A DNA stretch of 64,000 nt from Morella rubra (lineage: Eukaryota; Streptophyta; Magnoliopsida; Fagales; Myricaceae): NCBI GenBank assembly GCA_003952965.2, contig CM025851.1, forward strand, positions 16,161,411 through 16,225,410. Reading direction: 5' to 3'. This document shows, piece by piece, positions 26,909-39,560 of this stretch (position 1 is the stretch's first letter; each line of letters begins with the position of its first letter). A program made the translations under genes and the position numbers. Below the pieces are notes generated by a model. The model did no database searches. It was not told the DNA's origin and saw nothing but the letters and a program-made list of their open reading frames with translations.

Positions 26909-26938
26909 CTCTCTCTCTCTCCCTCTCACTCTCTCTCT
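26909..26938 (+). promoter_or_regulatory. CT-rich tract in the HIPP leader/core promoter
   Basis: A pyrimidine (CT) tract of the kind common around plant transcription starts lies about 230-255 bases upstream of the HIPP start codon. I cannot fix the exact transcription start. Confidence 0.4.
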
Positions 26939-27164
26939 AACTTTTGTTCTCTCTCCTATTCTGCAATTCTTGTTTTGATTCGGATTTTTCTGGTACCTTG
27001 CCTATCCAAACCGCTCTTATCTTTTTTTAACGAGGCATTATTCGATTTCGTCTCGCCCTCCCTCTTACCCCCACAGCCATTTCCTCTTTTTCCCATACCA
27101 TCTGTCTCAACATCCTTCGTTTTCTGGTTTTGATCTGCGTGCTCCAGAAAAAAGCAATACAAAT

Positions 27165-29181
27165 ATGAAGGTCGGATACCGCTTTTGAATTTCGGTTTCT
27201 CTGATTTCTCGTACTTTTTGGATGCATGATTCTCTTTTGAACTTTGATTCAATTTTGATTCTTCACGAACTTTACTTGTCTTTTTCCCTTTTTTGAGTCA
27301 GTTTTTCTAACTAATCTAAAGGCATGCCTGTGGGCTGGTTTTGCAGTAATTCTCTTCGCGAGATTCTGTCTTTCTAGGGATTCCTAAGAACTAATTCTCT
27401 CTTTGATTCCTTTTTCCTCTCTTCTTCCTGAAAATTAATGATTATACCGGTTTCTGAAACTTTTTGTTGGTTCAGATGCAGAGTATCAGTTATGTTTGCT
27501 TTTCTAGTAGATAGCCAAGTGATTATAACGGTGATGGTTTAGACTAAACTAGATCTGCTGGTGCCTGTGGATTTGCTCTTGCAGAAGGTCGTATTGAAGC
27601 TGGATTTGCACGATGACAAGGCCAAACAGAAGGCCATGAGGACCGTCTCTACCCTTTCAGGTGCCAAATCGTTGTTTTCTCGTTTGGTTTGAGTTGCCCT
27701 TCAAAGCAAGTTTGGTTTAAGTTGTCCCTTCGTCTTTCTTAAGCCACTGAAATATTTTTCTACAAAACTTATAAAATATTCCATATTTTAAATACCAAGA
27801 CCAAGTGAAATATCGAAAGGTACCCAAAATTTAGGCATATTTACGACTTCTATATGTAAGCAAATTTAATATTGGTCCCCTTGTTGTAGCACAAGATCTC
27901 ATCGTATAAGTCGACCTTCGCGTCTGTGGGTCACCGAAAAAAGTTTTTGGTGCTTAAGTGAATCCTCTGCTGCCGATCCGCCACCCACCAACTAGAAGTG
28001 ACTGCCGGGCGCCGGCATCCAATTGGACTTGAGAGGATTGCCGCAACAGCCATGATGTTTACTTTAAAGAAACAAATTAGGATAGAGACTTTTGCTTCAA
28101 GTACGTACGTGGCCTAATAAATAAGGGCCAAGTTTCGCCAAGATCCCATTGCATTCAATGTTATGTTTGACGCATTTATTTTATCTTCAGTCCATGTAGA
28201 GAAGCTATTAGTTGGCGACAAGTATTTTGTAGAATCTAGGGACTTCATCGAAAATATAGGAAGATAGAGAGGTCGAATGGTAAAGTATCAATAGTTGGAG
28301 CGAAAGTGTGGACTAGGATTATGAGCTCTTCCTACGAGTTTATTTGAGTTAAAATATTCATTGCTTTTAACTCGATGTTTGATTCTAATTATTATTAGTT
28401 CATTGTTTGTTAGCATAATCTAGTATTTAATATGACAAAGAAATATTTTTTTTTACTGATAAATTATTTTAGAATCATGATAACAGACATTTTACATCTT
28501 TGCTTAATGTTCCTTGATATATTGCATCAACCCTTTAATATGACTTAAATGTACACCATTATTCTATTTATGTGGGACGGAAAGATTACACAGACGTAAG
28601 AATAGTCAAGTGTGGGTAAACTCACCCGGATATCCGGTTAGGGGGAAAAAAAAAGTGTACATCATTGCAATTTTATAGTTTAGGTACTATATTATTGCAA
28701 AAATTTAAGGTTAAAATTGTAATTTTAACTAAGGTCTCATTTTACCTAACCTAATGGAAATATTTTCTTTCGTGTGATGTGATTTGCAGGGATTGATTCT
28801 ATCTCAATGGACATGAAGGAAAAGAAGCTAACCGTGATAGGAACTGTGGATCCAGTACATGTAGTGAGCAAATTGCGGAAATATTGGCCATTGACAGATA
28901 TAATCTCGGTAGGGCCAGCAAAAGAGCCTGAGAAGAAAGAGGAGCCAAAGAAGGAAGAAGCTGCCAAGCCGGCCGAGGAGCCCAAGAAAGAGGAACCGAA
29001 GAAGGAGGAAGCTAAAAAGGAAGAAGAGAAAAAAGAAGAACCCAAGAAAGAAGAGAAAAAGAAAGAGCCCGACCCTATTTTAGACCTTGTTGCGGCGTAC
29101 AAAGCTTACAACCCTCATCTCACCTCGTATTACTACGTCCAAAGCATGGAAGAGAATCCAAACGCCTGTGTTATTTGCTAA
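27165..29181 (+). CDS. Heavy-metal-associated isoprenylated plant protein (HIPP) with degenerate metal site
   Basis: Three coding exons: 27165-27170 (only Met-Lys), 27585-27660 and 28790-29181, giving 157 residues. The tiny first exon is required to start the HMA fold ([20 protein letters not shown]). Residues 1 to about 70 form the HMA-like beta-alpha-beta domain, with [28 protein letters not shown] and VVSKLRKYW. The metal-binding MxCxxC loop is replaced by LDLHDDKAK, so classical Cys-based metal binding is not expected. About residues 75-122 are a Lys/Glu/Pro repeat region. The protein ends in CVIC, a CaaX box for prenylation and membrane attachment. It corresponds to AT1G01490 by position and structure. 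Alternative reading: a prenylated scaffold rather than a metallochaperone. Confidence 0.93.
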
Positions 29182-29336
29182 AGAAATGGGCCACCACAAC
29201 TGACTGAAAGAAAATCCTTCCTCAGTTGGCAAGGGACTGAATTTTTATCAGACGGCATCGGAGGCAACTCCAAAAGACCATTCGAGCTCCTTTGTATATA
29301 AGAAGGTGATGCATTTATTACGGCTATGTAGAGACA

Positions 29337-29346
29337 AATAAATAAA
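29337..29346 (+). terminator. Polyadenylation signal of the HIPP gene
   Basis: Two overlapping AATAAA hexamers (29337-29342 and 29341-29346) lie about 160 bases after the stop codon. Confidence 0.55.
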
Positions 29347-32300
29347 TTTTGGAATTTGGTTTGGACCCTATAACTTATATGTATTTCTTCTCCTGCCCTT
29401 CTTTGAAAAATTGGTGGCTAGCTGGCTGGCTCAGGGCCGTTTTCTTGATTAGAAACGTGAAATTAGATCCAATCATCCAAGTTTCTCTTTAGATCTACTG
29501 TTCTGTAAGAGCTAGATATAAGAATTGTGTCCATATCCAGCCATGGTGTCACCTGTGGTTTATGTCGCGTACTCGTGGGACAAGCTATAGCTGGATCAGT
29601 ACTATAGGCTTCACGGGTTTGGGAGTTGTAAGTGGGTCATCTCGAAGTTTTTCCTTTTCAGATCTCCCCACTGTCTTTCCTGCAATCCTTTGTTCTATAT
29701 GAAATAAAAAGCGATGGTCCTCCGATCTCCTGGATGTGTGGGTCTCGTTAATCTGTCAGTCAATCTCGTACATGAACTGAACGGTCACGGTGCACTGGAG
29801 GAATTAATGGCCGGTCCGGGTACGTAATAATTTGAACTCTCGTGTGGGGTTCATGCGCGTGGCACAAGCACAAGGTTATTGCCTATTAGTGGAGAGATAG
29901 CTTGTGGACTTTTCTGCCTGAAGAATCATCGTCTGATTGATTGTCCTAAAGATTTCTCCTGGCTTATTAAATTTATTGGCTAGGATAAAGGCCATATGTC
30001 CATCACCAATATTGCTATATTAGTATATCTTATATATATAATTAGTGGAGTAATGCAGTCTTGTGATTAGACTGAATGACACGAGAAGATCAGATTTAAT
30101 ATTCCATATATAATATTTTATCATTTATCTTTTGCTTGGTAATTTGATGCCTACAAAATTTCAACAGGAACTTTAAAGGAGGATGGGTGCTTAATTTTCT
30201 GGTAAATTGGTGTTATCTATAATTTTATGCATCCGTAGCCCTGATCAGCTCCGTTCAATTGCATCATGAGTAGGGGATTTGGTTGCAGTACTAATTTGAT
30301 GCAAGAAGACAAGCTTCCAAGGGCCGGGGTCCAAATCTTTTCAGATATTCATTATTTGTTTAGAACGGACAAGAGAAAAATCCAAACCTTTGGTACTGCA
30401 CCCCACATGAAGACTCTGGCTGTTTAATTAAGCTACAAATGCATGCATGTGATCAAAGGGAACCGTACGTACTGCATTCATTATATATAATACTTTTTAT
30501 CTGAGTTTCCTAGTATTTCCCTCATGTGCGAACTGTAAAACAGCATGTAATCATTCTCTTGACAACTAGCAAGCTGCTGAATTAATGTACAATGTAAACG
30601 TACAGTCTCATTGAATGTCATCAGAAATTGGTCATTTTAACTTACCATTGCAGGAACCATGCACCGAGACCCACCTGGCTATCTTTCAAAAAAGAAAAAA
30701 AATAAAAATTCTCTAAGCAATAAAGACGTGTCAATAAGTAGGGAGATGAATGTGACCTCTTATCGAATTTTTCCATACCATTAGATATGATGGGATCAAA
30801 TTAAGGTGGTAGTTATGCTGATGTGGATCGCATTATTCGTCCACATCATATGGTGCCATAGTCAGTGGCACTGAAAACTAGGCAACGTGGCAATTAAAGA
30901 TCAATGGTATTGGTTAAACGATCCCTGGTTATTTGTCATTGATGGTGCCAAAATTGATCTAACCCAACAGATGATCACTAATGAGCTGCTTTCCAGCCTT
31001 CCTTTCTGCTATTGGGTAGGCGAAACAAGACAAGAGTGAACGGAGCTGCTCTGTGGGGGTGAGCCTCCGATGCTTAAGTTAAAATTTGGAGAGAAAATAT
31101 TACTTTGCACTAAGTTTTCTCAGTGCCTCTATAGAATACATACCAGAGTGCTTTTATAGGAGTGTCATTCTATAAACTTTATGGGAGAAAATGACAATGG
31201 CGAAGAGGACGTGTCATACATTTTCTTACCCTATAGACACCCGATATGGAGGCTCTGGGTGGCTGAGAGGACTTGAGGGGATGGATGTTCTTGCGTGTGG
31301 AGGCTTCGTGCAGCTGACGAGACTCGGTGGGAAAGGCTTCCCAACAAACGGAGGTTCTTTGAGGCTAACGGGACACGGGAGATAGACACCTCTGCATGGG
31401 GAGACTCTCTATGGCTGATGGGACATGACCATGTAGACGAAGACTTCCCTAATCCTTTTCACAAGCCAACATTTTTTAGCTTTGAGATCTTCCATGCATT
31501 AGACTTTTCGGGGAAGCCTGTGGCCCATAACTTGTCCCGTTGGACCTCATTTAGCTTCACTAGACCGAGTCTGTCAGATGGGCTGTAAATTTCATACTCA
31601 CGAGTCATGAGCATAATTATAGGTCAGTCTCAAATTATAAATAAACCAGCTGGCTTAGAGTAACAGGGACTTGTAAATTGATGTTGGCCACTGGTAAGGT
31701 GAACATTATAGTATACGTACAAGCTATAAACAAGTAGCGAGCAGCTAGCTAGATAGTATTCCCAGTGTCAACGAAATTAGGGTGATCACTTTTTTCTCTG
31801 TTTTCGAGACCTTCCAATCAGTCGAACGGAGATTGGTTTACAAAGAACTAGTGAAGTTTTCAACGACGTCGTCCCTGGCTGTCGCTGTTGAATATACGTA
31901 CAAGCAAGAGCCAGGAGTACTGCTTTCCTCTATTCCGTTCCTGTAGACATGCAGTACTTGTCGATACCAGCTGCTTGCGAAATAATTTACCTTATCACAA
32001 AGACACAGCTGTCACATCAGCAGAATCCAGGAGATGAGTGATTGGACACGACAGCACTAGCAGCTTAAACAAGCACATCAATGAAGCATTTATAGAATTT
32101 GGCAAATCCCGGGGCAATTATCACAAGGTAAATTTAGAAACAAAGTGGCTGGCGTTGCAGTATAGACAGGAGAGTAGTACAAAATACAAACTAATGAAAT
32201 CATGTTTTCAAAGTGAGATTTTGCTATAAAAAAAAGAAAGTGAGATTTTGTTTTTTTAAAAAAAAATTGAGATTTTTTTGTTTTGTTTAGATGGGTAATT

Positions 32301-35220
32301 TTTTTTTTTAAGACAGCGTAAATTCTATTAAAATGAATGATAAATATATTGAAGTTAATAAAAAGATATTAAAATTTATAATTAGAAATTGTTAGAGTTT
32401 GTAAAAATAATTGTAAAAAATTATTTTAAAAAAATTTCTGTTACTCAAAAGTTTTAACTTTTTCAGCTTTCATATCAAAAGAGGTCCACAACAATTTTCT
32501 TTTTCTTTTTATTATAATTTCAAAAATTAAAAAATATAAAACTTTAAAATTTCCTTCTATATCACATCATCTCTTTAAAATTACAATAAATACAAAAAAT
32601 TTACTCAAATTATCTATTTATTTAATTTTTTATTAACCCAGAAAACTCAAATATTTTCCAACATCTCACGGAGATATATCAAAATTTTCACAACATGCAA
32701 AGATTTTCTAAAAATTCCTAACTGCGAACATGTCGTTAAATGCAGGGTTTGTTAAGTGCTGATCAAATTACCCAATATATCATTTTCTACACTAATTTGA
32801 ATTTCGGGATCCCAATTAAATGATGCAGGCCGGAACCCAATTTTATAAGTTTGTTTCGATGGACTAATTCCAGGACCTAGGAGCTAGCTATGAAATATTA
32901 AATTTGCTTGGGATAAAACTTTAGAAATAGAAATTTAGGAATTATGCAATTGTTTAATTTAATTGTACCAAATGAAACTAGGCTAGCTAATAGCTTCCGA
33001 GGTTGCTAAGCATCTACTAGGTGAATTAATTGTTACATTGATATCTTCCTTGTAGCTTCAATTTTGATGGGAATGCTCATTAATTTCTAAATGTTCCACC
33101 AGATCGTATAGGTTTACTTATAGTATTGCAGAAAAGCACTGTTTTCTTCTCTCTCTTTTTTCCTCGGGAAAACTCAAATGATCAATTCAACTAACCCCGA
33201 AAACCAAAAACACAAGGAATATTACATTAGAGGGGACCCAATTTGTAAAGTTTATTTTGGCGAACTACGTACTATTATATGTATATATATATATATATAG
33301 CGACATGATAGGAGTTAGGAAATTCTTGTGGGTAAAAAATTTGAAAGAGAGATTTCGGACTGGTTCAGTTTTTTATTTTCTCCAACTAATAGGCCTTAAT
33401 TTAAGTCTCGCTAGCAGCACGCGAGCTAGTACATCAAGCCAACCATTGTACTATCGTTGTAGTAAAAGATAATGATTATATCAATATTATTACTATATAT
33501 CTAAATTATAATGGACTCTTAATTAATTAAGTGAATGCACTTGGTCACTCCAGAATCCAAGTGCTCCGCACTTTCCCGGCCCTCAACCTCTGAGCTAGTT
33601 TAGAACTCGGGTGGAAGCTGTCCTATGACTTTATACGATTTTGCATGTAATCTGTTCACAAGATTGTTAAATACGTGGCCCCGGCCAATGATGCTCGCAG
33701 CTCACTACCGTCAGCATCACAATAGGACAGACGTTCCCAGGACGGCAAGTGAAGTTAAAAAAGTCAAGTACTTCTGCATGCTAGCTGAGTTAAGAAGCAA
33801 GATTTTGATTGCCATAATTTTATATCCCAATCCAAAGAGGTCTCAAAGATCAAATTAGGTCGGTTTGTCTGAGATCGAATTAGACAAAAGAAGGTAAGAT
33901 CACCACCAGGCAGCCATTTATATGCAAAATAATGTCGATGGTGGGTCAGGTATATGTCTCCTCGGTCGATCGGCTAGGTGAAAATGACTTCAGAGTGCAC
34001 AACCCGTTTTGGTGCACATATAACTTCATGAAGATATTGATCTCTCTAGAAAAAAAAAAATGAAGATATTGATCTCTCTCCAGCTGCCAATTGCCTTCTG
34101 CCACCTGATCGAGTTTGGTGAAAATGGTGATACCTTCTAACAATGACACCGACCGGCATATAATTTCTTGCACACAACAGACCGAAGAGGGGAAAAGATA
34201 ATTGGGTTTACGAGACAACAACATGAGCAACAGTTTCTAACAGAAGTTAAGAGACTTAGTGCAGAGATAGGAAGCCACATTATACCCTTTGTCTCGATAA
34301 AAGAAAACCTGTAGAAAAAAGACTATATTATTAATTAGAAGTTTTTGCCTTATAATTAGGTCCTGTTCACGAACGTCACACGTACCTACTCATGACACGT
34401 ATATATCTTTAAAGTATTAGGAATGGGCTATTAGGGAGTGTGCTATCAACATCATCGCCATCGAATATTGGCCTTCGGATCAAGCATGAGTCGGAGTTTT
34501 CTCAATTTGAGTCACGGTGACGAAATATGCACGCACACGGCGTGCCCATATAATACTGCACGTATATATTAATTACTTCCGAGCCCGAGTGATGGCCCGT
34601 CTTTGGATGTCATGCTAATTCATTCATTTTCTGTTTATAAGATTCATGGTGCTACCGAACCCAATGGCTGCAACCTGTGTCATTGATGTCATGATCATTG
34701 GCGTTTTACGATCACGAATTCAACTAATTAATCTTTTATTTTTTCTGCACCAAGCCACCAACCCATTAATAGAAGGGGGATCATATCATATATATATATA
34801 CTTGCTACTCCAGTTTCTACGTCATCCTCAGGCGCGCGTTAGCTCCGGAGTCGGACCATATCTTTAACCTAAAATAAAATTATATCATATACATTTAAAA
34901 ACATTTTGCAGATAGGAAACAGACGAACTCCCCTCGATCAGCCGGTGACCTTTCCAGCCGCCGAAAGAAATAATAATACTTAAACAACATTTTACACTCC
35001 AACTTCAGAACTTAATACAATGAATAAAATGAAGTGTGGAGAAGCTAAGTACACACTCGGGTAAATTTACCTGGTATGAATTTACCTAAGAATAGTAAGT
35101 TTTCTAACATGGAAAATATACCGTCGCTGCCTGCAATACGATCAGATTATTTCCTAATATCTATCCTCATAGGTTTGAGAAAAGCATTAAAAATTTAACC
35201 GTACGTGGACTGTTTGTCTC
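29347..35220. other. 5.9-kb intergenic region between HIPP and ACC synthase, no gene recognised
   Basis: No conserved coding sequence found. A slightly GC-richer stretch at about 31080-31640 holds overlapping open frames without similarity and might be a decayed LTR, but I find no matching partner. A (TA)n run lies at 33279-33298. A 25-base direct repeat ('tgaagatattgatctctct') sits at about 34028-34079. The minus-strand 3' UTR of ACC synthase should occupy the right end. Confidence 0.45.
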
Positions 35221-38200
35221 TTAATTCCTTGCTCGGACAAGAGGGGAGAGAGGAACTGGTGAATGAGGGGACATCACGTGAGGTGACAAAACACTCTCAT
35301 CGTATCTCCGAGCGGAGAAGCTAAGCTGAAGCTGAAGTTTGTTTGGCAAACGCTTAGTCTTGACCTGCGCCGGCTTTGCTTCATCTTTTTCACCAACAAA
35401 TTCTCGGATTCTTTTAAGTGCAACCTCCACTGTCTCATCGTCCATATTTGCGAAGCAAACCCTAAACCAACCGGGTTCTGAGCAGTGGAACGAAGAGCCT
35501 GGGGAAACATTGAGCTTCACCTTATTGATAATCACGCGCCAAAGTGCCATCTCACCCTCGACTGTTTGTTCCTTAAGGAGCCGACGTAAATCCATCCAAA
35601 AAAAAAGGCCAGCATTGCTCTTTAAACAAGAAATCCCCACTTGCTCAAGTCCCTCGGTGAACATGTGATGCCTCTTCGCTAGCCTCTTCGAGCTCTCAAC
35701 GAGAAAGTTCCCAACAAACTCCTCGTCTAAAAGCATGGACGCAAGTAGATGTTGAGTTTGTGAGGAAACCAATCCAAAGCTTGACATTTTGCGGCCACAG
35801 CTCACCGCCGCATCATTGTAAGAGTAAACTACGCCCACCCTAAAGCCAGGGAGACCCATGTCCTTAGACAAGCTATAAACGATGTGAATGAGATCCCGGT
35901 TGCATTCCATTTCAGTTACAATTTCTGAAATGCTTATGAAACTCGGAGAGCTGAAGACAGTGGCTGCATATATTTCGTCGCAAACCAAATGGATGTTCTT
36001 TTCATTAACGAAGCTCACTAGGCTTCTTAATGTCTCTCTGTCTAACACGTTGCCCAGGGGGTTCGAAGGATTTGCAATGAGCAAGCCCTTCACGTTGATG
36101 CCGTCTTCTTGGGCCTTCTCGTATGCCGCTTCTAGTGCTGCTTTTGTTATTTTGAACTCGTTGGAGCTGTCACAGTTAACAGGAAGTATCTGCACTCCAG
36201 TTCGCCACCCGCAGTCGCGGTCAAATCTGCAAATCAGAAGCGAATTGCTCGAGTGAAATTTGTGAAATAAATGTAACACATTTGGCATGAACTTCAAAAT
36301 CCAAAGAGTTGGTTAAGTAACATTCACTTCAAGAGTAAATACAGAATCATAAGCATGTATTAAGGTTGAATAGTGCTGAAAAATTAAGGCTGACTGGAAG
36401 AATTTTTGACATCTGTATTATTTGAGCTTAGACTCTTTAGACAATTTGGAATATTGAGGACAGGAGTACATGATACGGACTTTGTCAACATCCAACTGTA
36501 TACACTGCAGTTGATTTGCATTAGGCTAATCTGTCTGGAATCACCGTATGAGGCTTGGAATGGACATTATTGTTAAGAAATTAATGGCTATTTTGAAGTT
36601 AAAAATAAAATATTATGTGTTTTACTGACTAATACAGATGACAGAAATCAGTCTTAGTATGTGTTTGACGAAACTTATAATTTTATTTTTGACTTCTAAA
36701 TATACACGGCTAAGAGTTTAATTGACCTCTGTAAGTTGGTAGTGAGGCATTTGACCTTACGACTCGGCCGAATAATTGAATAATACAGCAATTGACCCGT
36801 GTGTGGTCAATTTAGAAAGCTTTTTTCCTTATTTTCTGGAAAATTGCATAGTGGGTGATCAGGAAGAAATCAATTTCGAAACAAAAAACTTTAACACTAC
36901 GCCTTCAAGCTAGACTTTGCCACCAGCCTCAATCGACAAGTCATATATGTTTGGTAAAATCCACATATGTTCAGAACCACGTGGTCAAGATCATGACTTG
37001 GATCCTTTTGAATTCCTCTATCAGAGATGAATGGGAAAAATGTGTATTCGTATATTATAAACTGAGTACATCTGTCTATATATATAGACGTAATAAAGCT
37101 AGAGTAAAAACTAACTTATCAAACTAACTCTCAACTTAGTTAACAACTTCAGTTACGTTTTCTAACTATCTAACTCTCTATTATCCTCTCTTGTAATTCA
37201 TCAAAAAAACTCTTCCAGTTGTATGAGAGAAAGAGAGATTAAGTTTTGTGGAAAACTCAACGAAAAGGGACTGAAGAAATGGCAAAATTCAGTCTAGATA
37301 GAAAGAAACAAATGAGAATCGCATACACTAAATACCAGAGCATGGTAGTAGCAATGTTCTTCCCCTTAGCTAGCAGACTGAAGCTCTGAAACAACACTTC
37401 AAAAGTCGCAGAGCCAACACCAAGCGAACGGATTATCAACTGGGTGTCTCCCATTACGAGGGTCAGGGAGAGGACGGGGAAACAGAGGGAATAACAGGGG
37501 TAAAGACCGTCTCGGACTCTCGGGAGAGGAGTTAGAGCTGGAGCATGGAAGGAGATGGGGGGCGGTTCGCGGGAAATGGGCTGTAGGAGTAAGGCAGCCC
37601 GTTTCGGTTTTGCTACTATAGACACGACGGCCCCTTACTTGGGTTTCCTACTGTGTGTACTATCCTATAGGCCGGCAAACTGCTAGGCCTGGAAGGCTGT
37701 TGCTATACTCGATGGAGGAACTTTTTGACTAGTTGAATTTGTGGTTGCTTTGGAATATAATCTCTTGTGGCTGGCATGAAAGCCGAATGTTGCTAGTCAT
37801 ATCGGGTTGCTGTGCAGGCTTGCAGGTTGTTTCTCTGGCTCCTGCAGCTACACACGTTGGTTGCTCCTTCTCTTAGAGCTGGCTGTGCTCTGCCTGTAGG
37901 AGTGGCTAGTGAACAGACTTATAGTTTTTCTCTTGATTCTAGCGTGAAGGTGTGGGTGTGGCATCATGCTCCCCTAGTTTGTAGGCTATGGACCTAAACG
38001 CTCTCTGCATTTTTTTTCCTTCTCACGGAAAAATATTTCCTTCCTTAGAAAAAATAATTAGACTCGATACATAGGAGAGCCACATATATCATTCACGCAG
38101 AGCTTATCAACTGGGTGTCTCCCATTACGAGGGTCAGGGAGAGGACGGGGAAACAGAGGGAATAACAGGGGTAAAGACCGTCTCGGACTCTCGGGAGAGG

Positions 38201-39446
38201 AGTTAGAGCTGGAGCATGGAAGGAGATGGGGGGCGGTTCGCGGGAAATGGGCTGTAGGAGTAAGGCAGCCCGTTTCGGTTTTGCTACTATAGACACGACG
38301 GCCCCTTACTTGGACTGTGTGTACTATCCTATAGGTGTAGGGGAAGGCTACTCGATGGAGGAACTTTTTGACTAGTTGAATTTGTGGTTGCTTTGGAATA
38401 TAATCTCTTGTGGCTGGCATGAAAGCCGAATGTTGCTAGTCATATCGGGTTGCTGTGCAGGCTTGCAGGTTGTTTCTCTGGCTCCTGCAGCTACACACGT
38501 TGGTTGCTCCTTCTCTTAGAGCTGGCTGTGCTCTGCCTGTAGGAGTGGCTAGTGAACAGACTTATAGTTTTTCTCTTGATTCTAGCGTGAAGGTGTGGGT
38601 GTGGCATCATGCTCCCCTAGTTTGTAGGCTATGGACCTAAACGCTCTCTGCATTTTTTTTCCTTCTCACGGAAAAATATTTCCTTCCTTAGAAAAAATAA
38701 TTAGACTCGATACATAGGAGACCACATATATCATACAACTTTGTTTTTAGACTCGATAGTGAATGGAAAATTAGAGAATGTCCTTACGCTGGATAATAAG
38801 GTGTGGGTACAAGAAAAGCATCGCCGGGATCCGCCAAACAGAACATGATTAGCTCGTTTGCTCCTGTAGCTCCACCACTCATGACTATGCGGTCTGGATC
38901 AAAGGTGACCCTACCACCTCTGACTCTCCCCATAAAGCTCGCCACAGCCTGAAAAAATAATTAGAACACATATTTTCGTCAAGGGTGGCATTTTTACTTG
39001 ATATTATATATATACGTTTTAACATCGTAATATCCTTCTACAAAGTTAAAGAATAAGTTTCATACTTGTCTGAACTCCGGCAAGCCGTGGTAATCCTGAA
39101 AGATTGCAATATTCTTGAAATCATGGACTCCTTCCGCTGTGCAAATGGAAGCGGTAGGATTTTTCCTAGTCCACTTTTCAATCAAATCAAAGCAGAGCTG
39201 AAGCATATTCAAACAAAGAATATATATTTAGTTTGTACGCTAGCGTGCATTGTCATGAGTGAGATGTAAGAAACAGTGAAAGCAAAACATCGGCCTCCAC
39301 CAAACCTGATTTTCTGCAAGACCCATCTGGATGACGCCATCACGATTGTTCGTAGGGTGGTAAGGGTTCTGATCATATGCCTTCCACCCATCGAAGTAAG
39401 GAGAATTCTCACCATGCCGGTCATTGGTTGCGATCTTAGACAACAT
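35221..39446 (-). CDS. ACS2: 1-aminocyclopropane-1-carboxylate synthase, type 1 (ethylene biosynthesis)
   Basis: Four exons, 39446-39306, 39197-39066, 38948-38788 and 36226-35221, give 479 residues, the usual length. The enzyme converts S-adenosylmethionine to ACC, the committed step of ethylene synthesis, in the cytosol with PLP. Visible family blocks are [14 protein letters not shown] and [11 protein letters not shown] (residues about 13-47), [29 protein letters not shown] (about 142-149), [16 protein letters not shown], and [14 protein letters not shown] with the PLP lysine at about 266. The substrate Arg region FRVCFANM is also present. The C-terminus is type 1: LSF with Ser447 (CDPK-type site), then four Ser-Pro sites (459, 464, 467, 472). 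The last three match the 3- and 5-residue spacing of the MPK6 sites in Arabidopsis ACS6. The start is the ATG at 39444-39446. Intron 3 is unusually long (2.56 kb) and holds a duplicated insert. The position matches AT1G01480 (ACS2); exact orthology to ACS1/2/6 is inferred. Confidence 0.96.
37257..38735. repeat. Duplicated insert in ACC synthase intron 3, with possible captured first exon
   Basis: A unit of about 650 bp (about 37433-38092) is repeated at about 38104-38733 with small indels. Both end in 'gactcgatacataggag' followed by CACATATATCAT. On the minus strand each copy contains a pyrimidine-rich leader-like stretch followed by ATGGGAGACACCCAGTTGAT. In the left copy this frame continues to about 37330 as a plausible 40-codon exon followed by a GT donor. 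In the right copy it breaks immediately. This looks like a captured 5' UTR plus first exon of an unidentified gene. No transposon ends were found. Confidence 0.6.
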
Positions 39447-39550
39447 TTTCACTGTTTTCCTAAAGCTAGCTTTTTACCGAGGAAAATATTGATATTGCTG
39501 AATTCTATGGCTAGCTAGTGCAGTGGGAAGCAAACGGAGAGAATATTGTG

Positions 39551-39560
39551 GTATTTATAG
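39551..39560 (-). promoter_or_regulatory. TATA box of the ACC synthase gene
   Basis: The minus strand reads CTATAAATAC, about 105 bases upstream of the ATG. Transcription would start near 39525 with a leader of about 80 bases. Confidence 0.7.

Noticed and set aside
28746-29102. Ser/Phe-rich frame antisense to HIPP
   Set aside because: It is the reverse reading of the Lys/Glu repeat (AAG/GAA codons), so purely compositional.
31191-31588. Overlapping frames in a slightly GC-richer patch
   Set aside because: No domain and no LTR partner or target duplication found; left as unassigned intergenic DNA.
33530-33620. tRNA-like look (GAGCTAG / CTCGGGTGG strings)
   Set aside because: No cloverleaf stems or proper A and B boxes could be matched on either strand.
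37812-38640. Repeated 61-codon plus-strand frames (37812-37997, 38455-38640)
   Set aside because: They recur only because the intron insert is duplicated; no similarity or conserved start context.
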